The position numbers were made by a program, and so were the translations under genes. From positions 558,001 through 622,000 of the forward strand of contig JACKOB010000002.1 of assembly GCA_024234575.1 (NCBI GenBank): 64,000 bases of DNA. Reading direction: 5' to 3'. This DNA is from Hahellaceae bacterium. GTDB taxonomy: Bacteria; Pseudomonadota; Gammaproteobacteria; Pseudomonadales; Oleiphilaceae. Under the pieces are notes generated by a model. The model was given only the letters and a program-made list of their open reading frames with translations, had not been told where the DNA came from and searched no databases. Shown one piece after another: positions 44,727 through 55,270 of this stretch (position 1 is its first letter; each line of letters starts with the position of its first letter).

Positions 44727-45722
44727 TTAGTTTCTGGGTGCATATTCGAGCACATCAGAATAAAATTTCTGCTCATCCAAACCATTTTCTATAAACTCAT
44801 CCAGCGCCTCATAAACCAACCCAGGCGAGCCGCTCACAAATATTTCAGCAGCGGTTAAATCAGCCGTTGTGCTCAGTACCGCGTTCACTAATTGCGCGTG
44901 ATGGCCAGACCAGTCATTGTCTTCAATGTCGGCGTACACTGGGTAAAACTCAATATTGGCATGTTGGTTGGCAAAACGCTCAGCTTCTTCCAGCAAGTAA
45001 AGGTCTCTTTTTTCCCGTCCACCCCAAAACAGTTTTATGGGATAAGCAAAGCCTTGTGCAATCAAGGCTTCCATAATTGACCTCACTTGCGCATAGCCAG
45101 TTCCCGCGGCAATCAATATGACAGGCCCTGAAGGCGGATGGTTTAGGCAAGCCTTACCGTAGGCAAGTGAGATTTTTACGGTCAGCGACTCGCGCAGATG
45201 ATTAAGAATTGTCATCGCGCTCTCTCGCATCGGCGAAGCTTGCACATGCAACTCGATATCCCGCGAATCAGGCTGGCTGGCAATAGAAAAAAAGGCAGGA
45301 TCTGCATCGGGCAGATTAATTGACAAATATTGCCCCGCCACAAAATCTCCTTTGGTTCCCGCTGGCAAGCGCAGCAGTACACTGAAAACATCATCTGATA
45401 ATGGCTTGATCGCTGCGACCTGACAGGCAAACTCTTTAGCCACAACATTGCCTGGCTGAAAAATACTATCCGTGGCCAGCACTGCATCTGACAGCGTGAT
45501 ACTTCGGCACAATCTGACCACACCTCCGGGACCTATATTCTGCCCCTGACTGGCATCAAAGAGACTGCCCACATCAACCGTCGCTTCGCACACCCAGCAG
45601 ACACCATTTCTGCAACTCAAACGTACCTTCAACCCTTGCCGCTGGGCCGCATCTGAAATAGTTTCACCCGCTTTAACTTCGAAAACGGTGTCACCGACCG
45701 AGACTTTGTAAATATCTTTCAT
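44727..45722 (-). CDS. ferredoxin-domain flavin reductase (CDP-glucoseen reductase type)
   Basis: The 331-residue protein couples a plant-type [2Fe-2S] ferredoxin (about residues 1-88; cysteines in 'SCRNGVCWVC' and 'RLCRS') to an FNR-like module with FAD-binding 'FFSIASQPDS' and NAD(P)-binding 'VILIAAGTGYAQVRSIMEAL'. The C-terminus 'VFVSGSPGLVYEALDEF'-like segment is also typical. It resembles the Pseudomonas protein beside ubiD often annotated as CDP-6-deoxy-delta-3,4-glucoseen reductase; the natural substrate is unknown. A role alongside ubiD in ubiquinone or flavin chemistry is plausible from position. Confidence 0.9.
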   Translation of the reverse strand: MKDIYKVSVGDTVFEVKAGETISDAAQRQGLKVRLSCRNGVCWVCEATVDVGSLFDASQGQNIGPGGVVRLCRSITLSDAVLATDSIFQPGNVVAKEFACQVAAIKPLSDDVFSVLLRLPAGTKGDFVAGQYLSINLPDADPAFFSIASQPDSRDIELHVQASPMRESAMTILNHLRESLTVKISLAYGKACLNHPPSGPVILIAAGTGYAQVRSIMEALIAQGFAYPIKLFWGGREKRDLYLLEEAERFANQHANIEFYPVYADIEDNDWSGHHAQLVNAVLSTTADLTAAEIFVSGSPGLVYEALDEFIENGLDEQKFYSDVLEYAPRN

Positions 45723-45794
45723 TCGCTCACTCTGCTTGCCTGCTGCAAAAAATTATAGGGGTGTCAGTATCAACGCTAAGCATTAGAATCACGC

Positions 45795-47273
45795 TCAATC
45801 CTTCTTAATGTCAATGCCTAACGACTCCCATAAACTATCCACTCTTGCGCTTACTTTTGCGTCCATGACGATGGGTTTGCCCCACTCCCGTGTTGTTTCA
45901 CCCGGCCATTTATTCGTCGCATCTAATCCCATTTTCGAGCCAAGCCCGGACACCGGCGAAGCAAAATCGAGATAATCAATTGGTGTATTTTCAACGAAAG
46001 TGGTATCTCGCGAAGGATCCATCCGGGTGGTCATTGCCCAGATAACATCTTTCCAGTCACGGGCATTAACGTCGTCGTCCACCACCACCACAAATTTGGT
46101 ATACATAAACTGACGCAAGAATGACCATACACCCAACATCACACGTTTGGCATGCCCTGGATACTGCTTCTTCATGCTCACAATCGCCATACGATAGGAG
46201 CAGCCCTCAGGAGGCAGATAAAAATCGACAATCTCCGGAAACTGCTTCTGCAGTATCGGTACGAACACTTCATTTAGAGCCACCCCAAGAATCGCCGGTT
46301 CATCAGGCGGCCGCCCCGTGTAGGTGCTGTGATAGATAGGGTTCTTACGATGGGTGATGCACTCAACCGTAAACACCGGAAACTTATCTACTTCATTATA
46401 GTAGCCGGTATGATCCCCAAAAGGCCCTTCGGCCGCCATATCGTCGGGATAGATATATCCTTCAAGAATAATTTCAGCGCTGGCAGGTACTTCGAGATCA
46501 TGCAGGATTGACTTCACTAGCTCTGTTTTCGTCCCACGCAGCAGCCCGGCAAAGGCGTACTCAGACAAGCTGTCTGGCACCGGTGTTACTGCACCTAATA
46601 TAGTCGCGGGGTCTGCGCCGAGCGCAACGGCTACCGGAAAAGGTGCACCAGGGTTTTTAATCTGCCATTCACGGAAATCGAGAGCACCACCACGATGAGA
46701 CAGCCAGCGCATAATCAATCGATTTCTGCCGATTAATTGCTGACGATAGATCCCAAGATTCTGGCGCTCTTTCTCAGGCCCGCGAGTAATTACCAAAGGC
46801 CAGGTAATCAAAGGCCCTGCATCACCGGGCCAACATGTTTGGATGGGTAGCTGGTACAGGTCAACATCCTGCTTTTGCAATACAACATCCTGGCAAGCTG
46901 CCGAGCGCACCAGCTTGGGAGCCATATTCATGACCTGCTTAAACACCGGCAATTTTTGCCAGGCATCTTTAAAGCCTTTAGGTGGCTCTGGCTCTTTAAG
47001 GAAAGCCAATAATTTTCCTATCTCACGCAAACTGGCGACATCAGACTGCCCCATTCCCATCGCAACCCGCCTGGTAGTACCAAATAGATTGGCCAATACA
47101 GGCATCGACTTACCCTTGGGGTTCTCAAATAACAGTGCGGGACCGCCTGCACGCAAAGTTCGGTCGCATATTTCCGTCATCTCTAAGTAAGGGTCGATTT
47201 CAACCGAGATTCGCTTTAGCTCGCCTTCAGCCTCAAGCTTCTCAATAAAATCTCGTAAGTCATGGTAATGCAT
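45795..47273 (-). CDS. ubiD: 3-octaprenyl-4-hydroxybenzoate carboxy-lyase UbiD
   Basis: UbiD decarboxylates the prenylated hydroxybenzoate ring in ubiquinone synthesis using prenylated FMN made by UbiX. The 492-residue protein starts [14 protein letters not shown] and carries '[20 protein letters not shown]', a prenyl-FMN binding segment, and the acidic active-site block '[15 protein letters not shown]'. Length is typical. The ribosome site is weak (AAAAAGGAACGG). Placed between the flavin reductase and rho, it matches Pseudomonas order. Confidence 0.96.
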   Translation of the reverse strand: MHYHDLRDFIEKLEAEGELKRISVEIDPYLEMTEICDRTLRAGGPALLFENPKGKSMPVLANLFGTTRRVAMGMGQSDVASLREIGKLLAFLKEPEPPKGFKDAWQKLPVFKQVMNMAPKLVRSAACQDVVLQKQDVDLYQLPIQTCWPGDAGPLITWPLVITRGPEKERQNLGIYRQQLIGRNRLIMRWLSHRGGALDFREWQIKNPGAPFPVAVALGADPATILGAVTPVPDSLSEYAFAGLLRGTKTELVKSILHDLEVPASAEIILEGYIYPDDMAAEGPFGDHTGYYNEVDKFPVFTVECITHRKNPIYHSTYTGRPPDEPAILGVALNEVFVPILQKQFPEIVDFYLPPEGCSYRMAIVSMKKQYPGHAKRVMLGVWSFLRQFMYTKFVVVVDDDVNARDWKDVIWAMTTRMDPSRDTTFVENTPIDYLDFASPVSGLGSKMGLDATNKWPGETTREWGKPIVMDAKVSARVDSLWESLGIDIKKD

Positions 47274-47478
47274 GAATTATTCCGTTCCTTTTTGCTGTAA
47301 TCGATGATGCCGTTATTGATACGGGCGGACTATATCGTATGCTGGTTTAAATTTTACACTGAATACCAAGGTATGGTCTGATTAATTCAGAATCGATATC
47401 GAGAACATTCGGCTTAACCGATAATCTGGACACCAATTAGAGCAAGCATGAAACCTCAACAAGCCCCAAATTTTTAGC

Positions 47479-47506
47479 AAAAAAAAGCCGGTTGTTACCC
47501 CGGCTT
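47479..47506 (-). terminator. intrinsic terminator of rho
   Basis: Seven base pairs (47485-47491 with 47500-47506) form a GC-rich stem followed by eight U residues on the minus strand, 20 bases after the rho stop codon. Confidence 0.88.
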
Positions 47507-47525
47507 CTTAACCAACATGGACTTT

Positions 47526-48785
47526 TTAACGTTTTTTCATTGAATCGAAAAATTCGTTGTTGGTTTTAGTGTCTTTTAGCTTATCCAGCAAAAACTCGAT
47601 AGCGGCATCATCATCAAGTGAGTGCAACAGCTTACGCAAAATCCAAACGCGTTGAATTTCATCTTCTGGCATTAGCTTTTCTTCACGACGGGTGCCAGAA
47701 CGACGGATATTAATCGCAGGGTAGGTACGCTTTTCTGCAATCTTACGGTCAAGGTGCACTTCCAAATTACCAGTACCCTTAAACTCTTCGTAAATAACCT
47801 CGTCCATTTTTGAGCCCGTATCAACCAGCGCGGTGGCGATAATGGTCAAACTGCCACCCTCTTCGATATTTCGCGCAGCACCAAAGAAACGCTTGGGGCG
47901 CTCAAGCGCATGGGCATCCACACCGCCGGTAAGTACCTTGCCGGAAGAAGGGATAATAGTGTTATAAGCACGTGCCAATCGGGTAATAGAATCCAGAAGA
48001 ATGACGACATCCTTCTTGTGCTCAACCAATCGCTTGGCTTTCTCGATAACCATCTCGGCCACCTGTACGTGACGAGCTGGTGGCTCATCAAAGGTACTGG
48101 CGATAACTTCACCGCGCACGGATCGCTGCATCTCGGTCACTTCTTCTGGTCGCTCATCTATCAGCAATACCATCAGATGACACTCAGGATTATTACGCGC
48201 AATTGACTGGGCAAAATTCTGCAGCATCAGCGTTTTACCGGCTTTAGGAGGCGATACTATCAGTCCGCGCTGGCCTTTACCTACCGGCGCACACAAATCG
48301 AGCACACGGGCCGACAAATCTTCGGTGCTGCCGTTACCTGCCTCTAACCGCAGACGGCTATCAGGAAACAGTGGCGTGAGGTTTTCAAACAACACCTTGT
48401 TGCGAGAGCTTTCAGGCTTATCAAAGTTAATCTCGTTAACTTTTAATAATGCAAAGTAACGCTCGCCATCCTTTGGGGGGCGAATCTTACCAGAGATGGT
48501 ATCACCGGTACGAAGATTGAAACGTCGTATCTGGCTGGGGGAGACATAAATATCATCAGGGCCTGCCAGGTATGAGCTGTCCGCTGATCGCAGGAATCCA
48601 AAACCATCCTGAAGGATCTCAAGGACACCATCGCCATAAATGTCTTCGCCGCTCTTCGCGTGCTTTTTCAATATGCTGAAAATGACATCCTGTTTACGGG
48701 ATCTGGCCATGTTGTCCAGCCCCATTTCGGTGGCAATATCTAATAGTTCGGGAACGGGTTTCTTTTTAAGTTCGGTAAGATTCAT
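47526..48785 (-). CDS. rho: transcription termination factor Rho
   Basis: Rho is the hexameric RNA helicase that ends transcription at C-rich sites. The 419-residue protein (same length as E. coli Rho) has the N-terminal '[18 protein letters not shown]' fold, the RNA-binding cold-shock motif '[16 protein letters not shown]', Walker A '[11 protein letters not shown]', Walker B '[16 protein letters not shown]', the Q-loop '[11 protein letters not shown]' and the R-loop region. All appear intact. Its promoter likely lies about 295 nt upstream, leaving a long leader as in E. coli, where Rho limits its own synthesis. Confidence 0.98.
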   Translation of the reverse strand: MNLTELKKKPVPELLDIATEMGLDNMARSRKQDVIFSILKKHAKSGEDIYGDGVLEILQDGFGFLRSADSSYLAGPDDIYVSPSQIRRFNLRTGDTISGKIRPPKDGERYFALLKVNEINFDKPESSRNKVLFENLTPLFPDSRLRLEAGNGSTEDLSARVLDLCAPVGKGQRGLIVSPPKAGKTLMLQNFAQSIARNNPECHLMVLLIDERPEEVTEMQRSVRGEVIASTFDEPPARHVQVAEMVIEKAKRLVEHKKDVVILLDSITRLARAYNTIIPSSGKVLTGGVDAHALERPKRFFGAARNIEEGGSLTIIATALVDTGSKMDEVIYEEFKGTGNLEVHLDRKIAEKRTYPAINIRRSGTRREEKLMPEDEIQRVWILRKLLHSLDDDAAIEFLLDKLKDTKTNNEFFDSMKKR

Positions 48786-49080
48786 AGATTTTCAATTGTT
48801 ACTGTTTATTTGAGAAGGGACTCGGGATTAATTTATGAAAATAAATAGGAAAGAAGGTAGAACAAAATCTGCCATGTGCTCTTTATGGCGCAGGACTTTT
48901 CCAACAATCTTTTAACCGAGATAAAACGAGAACAAAGCGTAAGATCGCATTTAATACCCAACCGGTTGAATGCAGACTAACAAACCGCAAACAGAGGGGA
49001 TTAGATAAACTCAGTAATTGCTTAGAAAAGGACTCGCCTGAGGACGTTTCAGACTCACATCTAATGCTGTAGATGAATAT
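48786..49080 (-). other. long rho mRNA leader
   Basis: About 295 nt lie between the predicted transcription start and the rho ATG. E. coli rho has a 255-nt leader where Rho acts on its own message. The leader shows no strong hairpin and no convincing leader-peptide gene; the longest open frame (48883-49104) begins upstream of the start site. Confidence 0.5.
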
Positions 49081-49086
49081 AGTCGC

Positions 49087-49115
49087 ATTATAACAGTATT
49101 TCAAGAAATTGCTAA
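49087..49115 (-). promoter_or_regulatory. sigma-70 promoter of rho
   Basis: On the minus strand a perfect TATAAT (49092-49087) carries the extended TGT upstream and is 17 bp from TTAGCA (49115-49110). The start would be near 49080. Confidence 0.7.
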
Positions 49116-49314
49116 TGTGCGAAATATAAGCAGTTCAGCCACCTTTGCTTATCGCTGGATTACATCCACAACCATTATGGCAACAGTTTGATTTCAATTA
49201 ATTTTCCTTTTGATTACACATGCTAGGGTGCATCAGAAGTCGTGACACTGCACCGACGATCAAACTATACTCCCGCATTTACTGGCCATTTTTCTGTCTT
49301 TATCGGAGCTACAT
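49116..49314. other. region upstream of moaB
   Basis: The remaining 199 bases of the 529-base rho-moaB gap hold the promoter for moaB. Candidates are weak. I see no riboswitch-like fold that I could name (no Moco-type structure is evident by eye) and no gene. Confidence 0.35.
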
Positions 49315-49875
49315 ATGTCTGCCAAGGCTGTATTCGTCCCTTTGAACATTGCCGTTCTCACAGTATCTGACACCCGAACCTACGAGAACGATACCTCTGG
49401 CCAAGCGCTGGTTGATGCCCTCACCGAGGCGGGGCACTCCCTGGCTGACCGTAACTTAATTCCGGATGACATCTATTTGATGCGAGCGGTTGTGTCGCAC
49501 TGGATTGCCAACCCCGGCGTGCAAGCCATACTGGTAACCGGCGGTACCGGGTTCACCGATCGCGACAGCACACCCGAAGCACTGAGCCCTCTGTTTGACA
49601 AAGAGATTAAGGGCTTTGGCGAATTGTTCAGACAGATTTCATTCACCGAGATCGGCTCATCCACTATTCAGTCGAGGGCGCTGGGAGGGCTTGCCAATAA
49701 TACGGTCATCTTCTGTATGCCGGGCTCAACAGGCGCTTGTAAAACTGCCTGGAATGGCATTATTCGCGAGCAACTCGACAGTCGGCAGAAGCCCTGCAAC
49801 TATGTTGGCCTGCTGTTAAAAAAACAGCATAAAGATATCACCAGCGTAAAACCCTTCTGCGAGCCACGCCCATGA
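49315..49875 (+). CDS. moaB: molybdopterin adenylyltransferase MoaB
   Basis: MoaB/MogA-type protein that adenylylates molybdopterin before molybdenum insertion. The 186-residue protein has 'NIAVLTVSDTRTYENDTSG', 'AILVTGGTGFTDRDSTPEAL' and 'VIFCMPGSTGACKTAW', which are the MPT-binding blocks of the family. It has a C-terminal tail beyond the standard 170 residues. It ends overlapping moeA by four bases (ATGA), showing coupled translation of two consecutive steps of the pathway. Confidence 0.95.
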   Translation: MSAKAVFVPLNIAVLTVSDTRTYENDTSGQALVDALTEAGHSLADRNLIPDDIYLMRAVVSHWIANPGVQAILVTGGTGFTDRDSTPEALSPLFDKEIKGFGELFRQISFTEIGSSTIQSRALGGLANNTVIFCMPGSTGACKTAWNGIIREQLDSRQKPCNYVGLLLKKQHKDITSVKPFCEPRP

Positions 49876-51113
49876 GTTGCTGTGACCGTGGCGGACTAAT
49901 GTGCCTTGATGAGGCGCTGGAAACGTTACTGGGCAAGTTTCTTGCGACAGAACAAATTGAAACCGTAGCGCTCGAAGATGCACTAGGGCGAGTATTGGCC
50001 GCACCGGTAGTCTCGGATATTTTTGTGCCGCCCCACGACAACAGTGCGGTTGACGGCTACGCCATCAATACCAATGACCTTGCAGCAACCGCCTCGAATC
50101 CTGCACTGCCACTGTCCCAGCGAATTCCCGCAGGCGCAGCACCAGGTAATTTTATTCGAGAAACGACCGCAAGAATATTTACCGGCGCATTCGTGCCTGC
50201 AGGCGCCAATGCTGTCGTCATGCAAGAAGACTGCGAAGAGATTGATGGCCTGGTTACGTTACCAGCCACGATCAAAGCCGGCGACAATATTCGCCCTAAG
50301 GGTCAGGATATCCAGGCCGGGCAGCAATTGTTTGAGGCTGGCCACCAGCTTAAACCCTACGATCTGGGCCTGATCGCCTCGGTAGGAATAGCCCGGGTAT
50401 CAGTTTATCGCAAGCTGACAATCTCTATTTTATCAACCGGAGATGAGTTGGCCGAGCCGGGCTCACCCCTGGCACCGGGACAAATCTACAATTCAAACCG
50501 CTATTTGTTAAGAGGCATGTTAGCGCAATTAAACTTCAATTTTCTCGACCTTGGGATTATTGCCGACACCGCTCAGGCCACCGAAGATGCCTTAAAGAAA
50601 GCAGCTCAGGAAAGCGACGTTATCCTCACCACCGGAGGAGTCTCGGTAGGCGAAGAAGATCATGTAAAAGCGGCCATCGAGAAGCTAGGCTCTTTAGATT
50701 TGTGGCGATTAGCCATAAAGCCAGGCAAACCTTTAGCCTATGGCCTGATATCCGATACACCAATTATCGGATTGCCGGGTAATCCGGGCGCCGTATTTGT
50801 TACCTTCTGTCTCATCGCTCGCGCCTGCCTGCTAAAAATGCAGGGAATGACCACCTACTCCCCACGAAGCCAGAAAATGCCACTTGGATTTTCTATTAAA
50901 AAAGCGGGCAAGCGCCGGGAATTTTTGCGCGTTCGACTAAACCATAGCGGGCCAGCACCCTTTCTGGAAGAGTATCCTAACCAAAGCTCCGGTGTACTGA
51001 GCTCTGCATCCTGGTCAAGTGGGTTTGCTGTCATCATGGAAAACACAGCCCCACAAACGGGTGACCTTGTCGACTACATCAGCTTTAATGACGTTTTTGG
51101 TATCTGCTTTTAA
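49872..51113 (+). CDS. moeA: molybdopterin molybdenumtransferase MoeA
   Basis: MoeA inserts molybdenum into adenylylated molybdopterin. The 413-residue protein has the N-terminal 'VPPHDNSAVDGYAI' block, 'RIFTGAFVPAGANAVVMQED' of the substrate cleft, 'TTGGVSVGEEDHVKAAI' of the MoaB-like domain and 'IIGLPGNPGAVFVTF'. The start is fixed by the ATGA overlap with moaB. The first 11 residues, including two cysteines (MSCCDRGG), are less common. Complete and normal in length. Confidence 0.96.
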   Translation: MSCCDRGGLMCLDEALETLLGKFLATEQIETVALEDALGRVLAAPVVSDIFVPPHDNSAVDGYAINTNDLAATASNPALPLSQRIPAGAAPGNFIRETTARIFTGAFVPAGANAVVMQEDCEEIDGLVTLPATIKAGDNIRPKGQDIQAGQQLFEAGHQLKPYDLGLIASVGIARVSVYRKLTISILSTGDELAEPGSPLAPGQIYNSNRYLLRGMLAQLNFNFLDLGIIADTAQATEDALKKAAQESDVILTTGGVSVGEEDHVKAAIEKLGSLDLWRLAIKPGKPLAYGLISDTPIIGLPGNPGAVFVTFCLIARACLLKMQGMTTYSPRSQKMPLGFSIKKAGKRREFLRVRLNHSGPAPFLEEYPNQSSGVLSSASWSSGFAVIMENTAPQTGDLVDYISFNDVFGICF

Positions 51114-51141
51114 GAACAGCGGGCAATGAAAAGGGCAAATC

Positions 51142-51390
51142 ATGATAATCAAATTTTTCGCCAGTCTGCGCGAACGCTTAGAATGTGAAGAAGAAAACTG
51201 GCAAGACACAGAAAAAATCACAACCGTTGCGGATGTCGTTACCAGGCTGCAACAAAAAGGTGATGCGTGGGCAGAAGTGTTCAGCGAAGGCAAGATTTTG
51301 ATCGCCGTTAATCAAGAAATGGCCAGTCTGAAAACGCCAGTCAAACCCAGTGACGAGATTGCTTTTTTTCCTCCCGTAACGGGCGGATAA
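51142..51390 (+). CDS. moaD: molybdopterin synthase small subunit MoaD
   Basis: The 82-residue ubiquitin-fold protein carries sulfur as a C-terminal thiocarboxylate for molybdopterin synthesis. It starts 'IIKFFASLRERLECEEE' and ends 'SDEIAFFPPVTGG', with the essential Gly-Gly last. It precedes its partner moaE. Confidence 0.95.
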   Translation: MIIKFFASLRERLECEEENWQDTEKITTVADVVTRLQQKGDAWAEVFSEGKILIAVNQEMASLKTPVKPSDEIAFFPPVTGG

Positions 51391-51429
51391 ACGAAGAAAG
51401 CAGCCACCAACTCACTTTTTACACGATAC

Positions 51430-51888
51430 ATGGGCAATACGCTGATGATTAGCATCCAAGAGGCTGACTTTGACGTTGGCGCACAAACTAAAGCCTTTCA
51501 TTCCGACGCACCAAAGATAGGTGCGATATGCTGCTTTACAGGTCTGGTGCGGGACTTTGGTGACCGCACGGACTTGCTGGGCTTATATCTAGAGCATTAC
51601 CCCGGCATGACCGAAAAAGCATTAGAAAAAATCATCGAAGAGGCTAAAACTAAATGGCCGATTTATCAGGTGCAGATCATACACCGTGTCGGCAATCTCG
51701 ATTTAGGTGATCAAATTGTGTTTGTGGGGGTAAGCAGCGCTCACCGGGAGGCGGCATTCCAAGCCTGTGAATTTTTGATGGACTACCTGAAAGTAGATGC
51801 CCCATTTTGGAAAAAAGAACGCACTAAAAGTGGTGATCACTGGGTCGAGCAAAAAGCATCAGACCAAAAAAGAGCCAGTCGTTGGTAG
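51430..51888 (+). CDS. moaE: molybdopterin synthase large subunit MoaE
   Basis: MoaE is the catalytic half of molybdopterin synthase, adding two sulfurs from MoaD to precursor Z. The 152-residue protein contains 'AICCFTGLVRDFGD', 'LEHYPGMTEKAL', 'IHRVGNLDLGD' and the active-site lysines in 'LKVDAPFWKKE'. Two ATGs (51430, 51445) are possible; neither has a clear ribosome site. moaA and moaC, needed for precursor Z, are not in this cluster. Confidence 0.95.
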   Translation: MGNTLMISIQEADFDVGAQTKAFHSDAPKIGAICCFTGLVRDFGDRTDLLGLYLEHYPGMTEKALEKIIEEAKTKWPIYQVQIIHRVGNLDLGDQIVFVGVSSAHREAAFQACEFLMDYLKVDAPFWKKERTKSGDHWVEQKASDQKRASRW

Positions 51889-51958
51889 TACAGCGTTTTT
51901 TACCAATGTCAAAGTTCTGCTAAAATCATATTAACCATACTAAAAAGCAACTCTGGCT

Positions 51959-52738
51959 ATGCTTACTGAAAAGACCTCCATCCATACCTTTTCCTGCCGT
52001 AGAATTCTGACGGCGGTATTGCTCTTGTTGGTGAACTTTTCTGCAACAACGCAGGCGGACACGACGTTGATACTGAGCTATTGGACGGACGCCACGCCCC
52101 CTTTTGCCTGGTCTAAAAATGGACAATTAACAGCAGGCCTGATCAAAGACATTGGTGACGAGCTGGCCCGGCAAGGCGGCTATAAAGTCGCGTATCGTGA
52201 AGTACCGGTTAAACGGATCGAGGCGCAACTGGCAGAAGGTTCCATACACGTTGACTGTATCACCAACCCTATCTGGAAAGAAAAACCAGAATTGCTAAGC
52301 TGGTCACCTGTGCTCTTTCAAGGCGCAGACCGATTTCTGGTGCAAAAAGGGAGTGAGCACGAGATCACATCTCTCGATGATCTGCGAGGAAAAGTCATAG
52401 GCACCTATAACGGCTACGTCTATCACCCATCAATAATGGAGATGTTTTCAACCAAGGCTGCTCTGGCCGAGCAAGTTCAGGGTATTGATAAAGGTGTTCG
52501 GCTGGTTAGCCTGGGCCGTCTGGATGCGCTGATAGACTTTGATATTTTACTTTTGTACCAGATCCGGCAAGGCCAGCCAAATGACAATCTCACACTGGCC
52601 TCATTTCATGCTGACGACTACGACTTGCAATGCGCCTACTCGCCACACTCACCTGTCGCCACTGAAGAAATAGACGACAGGCTGAACGCGATGATAAAAA
52701 CCGGATTCATCAGCAAAGCGTTAGACAAATATCGCTAG
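51959..52738 (+). CDS. periplasmic solute-binding protein, family 3
   Basis: The 259-residue protein is a family 3 (SBP_bac_3) periplasmic binding protein: a long N-region and hydrophobic signal ('ILTAVLLLLVNFSATTQA', cleavage near residue 33), then 'LSYWTDATPPFAWSKNGQLT', 'GLIKDIGDELARQGGY', 'SLDDLRGKVIGTYNGYVYHP' and 'LGRLDALIDFDILLLYQIR'. The ligand is unknown; relatives bind polar amino acids or act as sensory proteins without a transporter. No ABC genes are adjacent, so it may be an orphan receptor or sensor. It follows moaE closely but has its own upstream space. Confidence 0.83.
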   Translation: MLTEKTSIHTFSCRRILTAVLLLLVNFSATTQADTTLILSYWTDATPPFAWSKNGQLTAGLIKDIGDELARQGGYKVAYREVPVKRIEAQLAEGSIHVDCITNPIWKEKPELLSWSPVLFQGADRFLVQKGSEHEITSLDDLRGKVIGTYNGYVYHPSIMEMFSTKAALAEQVQGIDKGVRLVSLGRLDALIDFDILLLYQIRQGQPNDNLTLASFHADDYDLQCAYSPHSPVATEEIDDRLNAMIKTGFISKALDKYR

Positions 52739-52784
52739 ACCAAACAGTTAACCATTTTTTAGCCTGGCGATTTGGCCATAAATA

Positions 52785-54098
52785 TTAGCCAGGGTTTCGT
52801 CGGCGCGGCGCTTGTCGGCCTTCGGTTCCGCGACGTGCCCGCTCTGGCGGATTATTCCCTCTGGCATTTCCCGCCGAGCGCTGCCCGTCTCTGTGGCCAT
52901 CTTTAGGCTTTTTGGGCCGCTTAGGACCAAGTGGTCGATGCACTTTTCGTGATTCCGGCAAACTATGCGTCGGTTCAAACCCATCCACCATCCTGCGCTC
53001 AAGCATTTCGCCGGTGAGCCTTTCGATATCTGATAACTGTTTGAACTCATCTGCACTGACCAAAGAAACCGCCTGACCGCTGGCACCCGCTCTGCCGGTG
53101 CGACCGATACGGTGCACATAGTCTTCAGGTACGTTGGGCAGATCAAAGTTCACTACATGCGGCAACTGATCAATATCCAGGCCACGAGCGGCAATGTCTG
53201 TGGCGACCAAAGCGCGAATAGCACCACTTTTAAAATCTGCCAGCGCTCGCGTTCTTGCCCCTTGGCCTTTACTACCATGAATTGCCGAGGATTTGATGCC
53301 AGACTCATCCAGAAAACGCGACAATCGGTTAGCACCATGTTTAGTTTTCGAGAACACTAACACCTGATCCCACTGATTATCCAATATCAATCGCTTCAGC
53401 AATGCCGGCTTTTGCTTTTTATCGACAGGGCAAATCCACTGCTCTACCATTTTGACGGTTGTATTTCTTGGGCTAACAGAAATTTCAACCGGGTCATGCA
53501 CCAGGCCTTTTGCTAAATTTCGGATATCATCAGAAAATGTTGCCGAAAACATCAGATTTTGGCGGTCTTTCGGTAATGCCGCCAGGATTTTCTTAATATC
53601 GTTGATAAAACCCATGTCCAGCATTCGGTCAGCTTCATCCAAAACGAGGATTTCAAGCTGCTTAAATCTGACTGCATTCTGACGGTAAAGATCAAGTAGC
53701 CGCCCAGGTGTGGCAACCAGCACATCAACCCCTTTACGCAGAGCAATCATCTGCGGATTAATCTTGACGCCACCAAATACCACCGTTGATCGCAGCGGTA
53801 AATGACGACCATAGGTTGCAACACTCTCCCCTACCTGAGCCGCTAACTCTCGCGTTGGCGCGAGAATCAAGGCTCGCACCTGATTGGGCTGCACCTTGTC
53901 GCCACGGGATAGAATTTCCAGCATTGGCAAAGTAAAACCAGCTGTTTTACCCGTGCCGGTCTGCGCCGCAGCCATGACATCCTTGCCGGCAAGTATTGCC
54001 GGAATTGCCTGGCTTTGGATTGGTGAGGGTGTGTCATAGCCTTCTTTGGCGACGGCTTCAAGAATCGGGGCAGATAACCCCAGGGAGGCAAAGCTCAT
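52785..54098 (-). CDS. rhlE: DEAD-box RNA helicase, RhlE type
   Basis: The 437-residue helicase has the Q motif '[21 protein letters not shown]', split here as '[14 protein letters not shown]' and '[14 protein letters not shown]'. Motif I is AQTGTGKTA, motif Ib 'VATPGRLLD', motif II DEAD, motif III SAT, and motif VI '[13 protein letters not shown]'. The C-terminal 75 residues are basic and Arg/Gly/Lys-rich, as in RhlE, and unwind RNA during ribosome assembly or decay. It converges with the binding-protein gene. Confidence 0.94.
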   Translation of the reverse strand: MSFASLGLSAPILEAVAKEGYDTPSPIQSQAIPAILAGKDVMAAAQTGTGKTAGFTLPMLEILSRGDKVQPNQVRALILAPTRELAAQVGESVATYGRHLPLRSTVVFGGVKINPQMIALRKGVDVLVATPGRLLDLYRQNAVRFKQLEILVLDEADRMLDMGFINDIKKILAALPKDRQNLMFSATFSDDIRNLAKGLVHDPVEISVSPRNTTVKMVEQWICPVDKKQKPALLKRLILDNQWDQVLVFSKTKHGANRLSRFLDESGIKSSAIHGSKGQGARTRALADFKSGAIRALVATDIAARGLDIDQLPHVVNFDLPNVPEDYVHRIGRTGRAGASGQAVSLVSADEFKQLSDIERLTGEMLERRMVDGFEPTHSLPESRKVHRPLGPKRPKKPKDGHRDGQRSAGNARGNNPPERARRGTEGRQAPRRRNPG

Positions 54099-54340
54099 AG
54101 ATTAATCTCTTATTACTGCACTGCTAATTATCACGCGGGTTCGCGGGGTGTGAAGCTTACAGGAACTCATTGGCAAGTGCTATTGATGCTTGCCCATCGA
54201 ATGTAAAACTTGGTTTTACGGATACCTCTGCGGCATCAGCGTCTGAATAATAAAATCTAATATCTGTTGATACTCTGGTAGAATCTTCATCAACAACCAC
54301 ACAAGGCCGCGGCCTGATTCACCTTATATACGAGCACGCT

Positions 54341-55270
54341 ATGTCACTACATTGGTACCCCGGCCACATGCACAAAGCCAGCAAAGAAATGGCCGAGGTG
54401 CTACCCCAGGTTGATGTCATTATCGAGTTGCTGGACGCTCGCCTACCGTACAGCAGCTCTAATCCCTTTATCGAAAAACTGCGCGCCAGAAAGCCCAGCA
54501 TCAAACTGTTGAGCAAATCTGACCTGGCCGACCCCACCATTACACAATTATGGCGTGATCACTTTGAGCAGCAAGACAACACCAAGACACTTGCCGTCAG
54601 CACAGAACAACTTGACCGTAGCCAGCAGATTATATCGCTCTGCCAGAAACTCGTTCCCCACAAAACCGGCAACGAGAAATCTATCGTGGCCATGATCACA
54701 GGTATTCCTAACGTCGGAAAATCAACACTGATCAACTCCATGGCAGGTAAAAGTATCGCCAAAACCGGCAACGAACCCGCTATCACCAAAGGCCAGCAAC
54801 GCATTAATCTAAAAAACGGCATCATTCTCTTAGACACCCCAGGCATCCTCTGGCCCAAAGTCGAGAATGAAAAAAGCAGTTACCGTCTTGCAGCCACCGG
54901 GGCAATCAAAGATACAGTGGTCAGTTACGCAGACGTTGCCTTTTTTGCGGTCGACTACCTGCTGAAAGAATACCCCGACTTACTGAAAGCAAGGTACGAA
55001 CTAGACCAGATGCCGCAAACGGAGCTAGAGTTTCTCGAATTTGTAGGCGCACGACGAGGCTGCCTAAGAGCTGGCGGCCAGGTAGACCTTGAGCGGGTCT
55101 CCACCATTTTCATGAATGAGCTAAGGTCAGGCATGATCGGTGCAATTACACTTGAAACACCAGCAATGATAGCATTAGAAAAAGAACAGGTAATTATCCA
55201 GCAAGCGGAGAATGAAGCACGAAAAAAAGCCATTGCTGAGGCACGGAAAAAGAAGAGAAAGTCACGTTAA
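54341..55270 (+). CDS. ylqF: ribosome-assembly GTPase, YlqF/RbgA family
   Basis: This 309-residue GTPase has the circularly permuted order of the family: G4 'LSKSDLAD' (about residue 58) precedes G1 'GIPNVGKSTLINS' (about 123) and G3 'DTPGILWP'. 'WYPGHMHKASKEM' starts the protein, the RbgA hallmark. In Bacillus RbgA assists late 50S assembly; in gammaproteobacteria the role is less studied. The C-terminal 35 residues are Lys/Arg-rich helices, likely RNA-binding. Confidence 0.93.
   Translation: MSLHWYPGHMHKASKEMAEVLPQVDVIIELLDARLPYSSSNPFIEKLRARKPSIKLLSKSDLADPTITQLWRDHFEQQDNTKTLAVSTEQLDRSQQIISLCQKLVPHKTGNEKSIVAMITGIPNVGKSTLINSMAGKSIAKTGNEPAITKGQQRINLKNGIILLDTPGILWPKVENEKSSYRLAATGAIKDTVVSYADVAFFAVDYLLKEYPDLLKARYELDQMPQTELEFLEFVGARRGCLRAGGQVDLERVSTIFMNELRSGMIGAITLETPAMIALEKEQVIIQQAENEARKKAIAEARKKKRKSR

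Noticed and set aside
48883..49104. 73-codon frame in the rho leader as a leader peptide
   Set aside because: Its start lies upstream of the predicted transcription start and it has no ribosome site.
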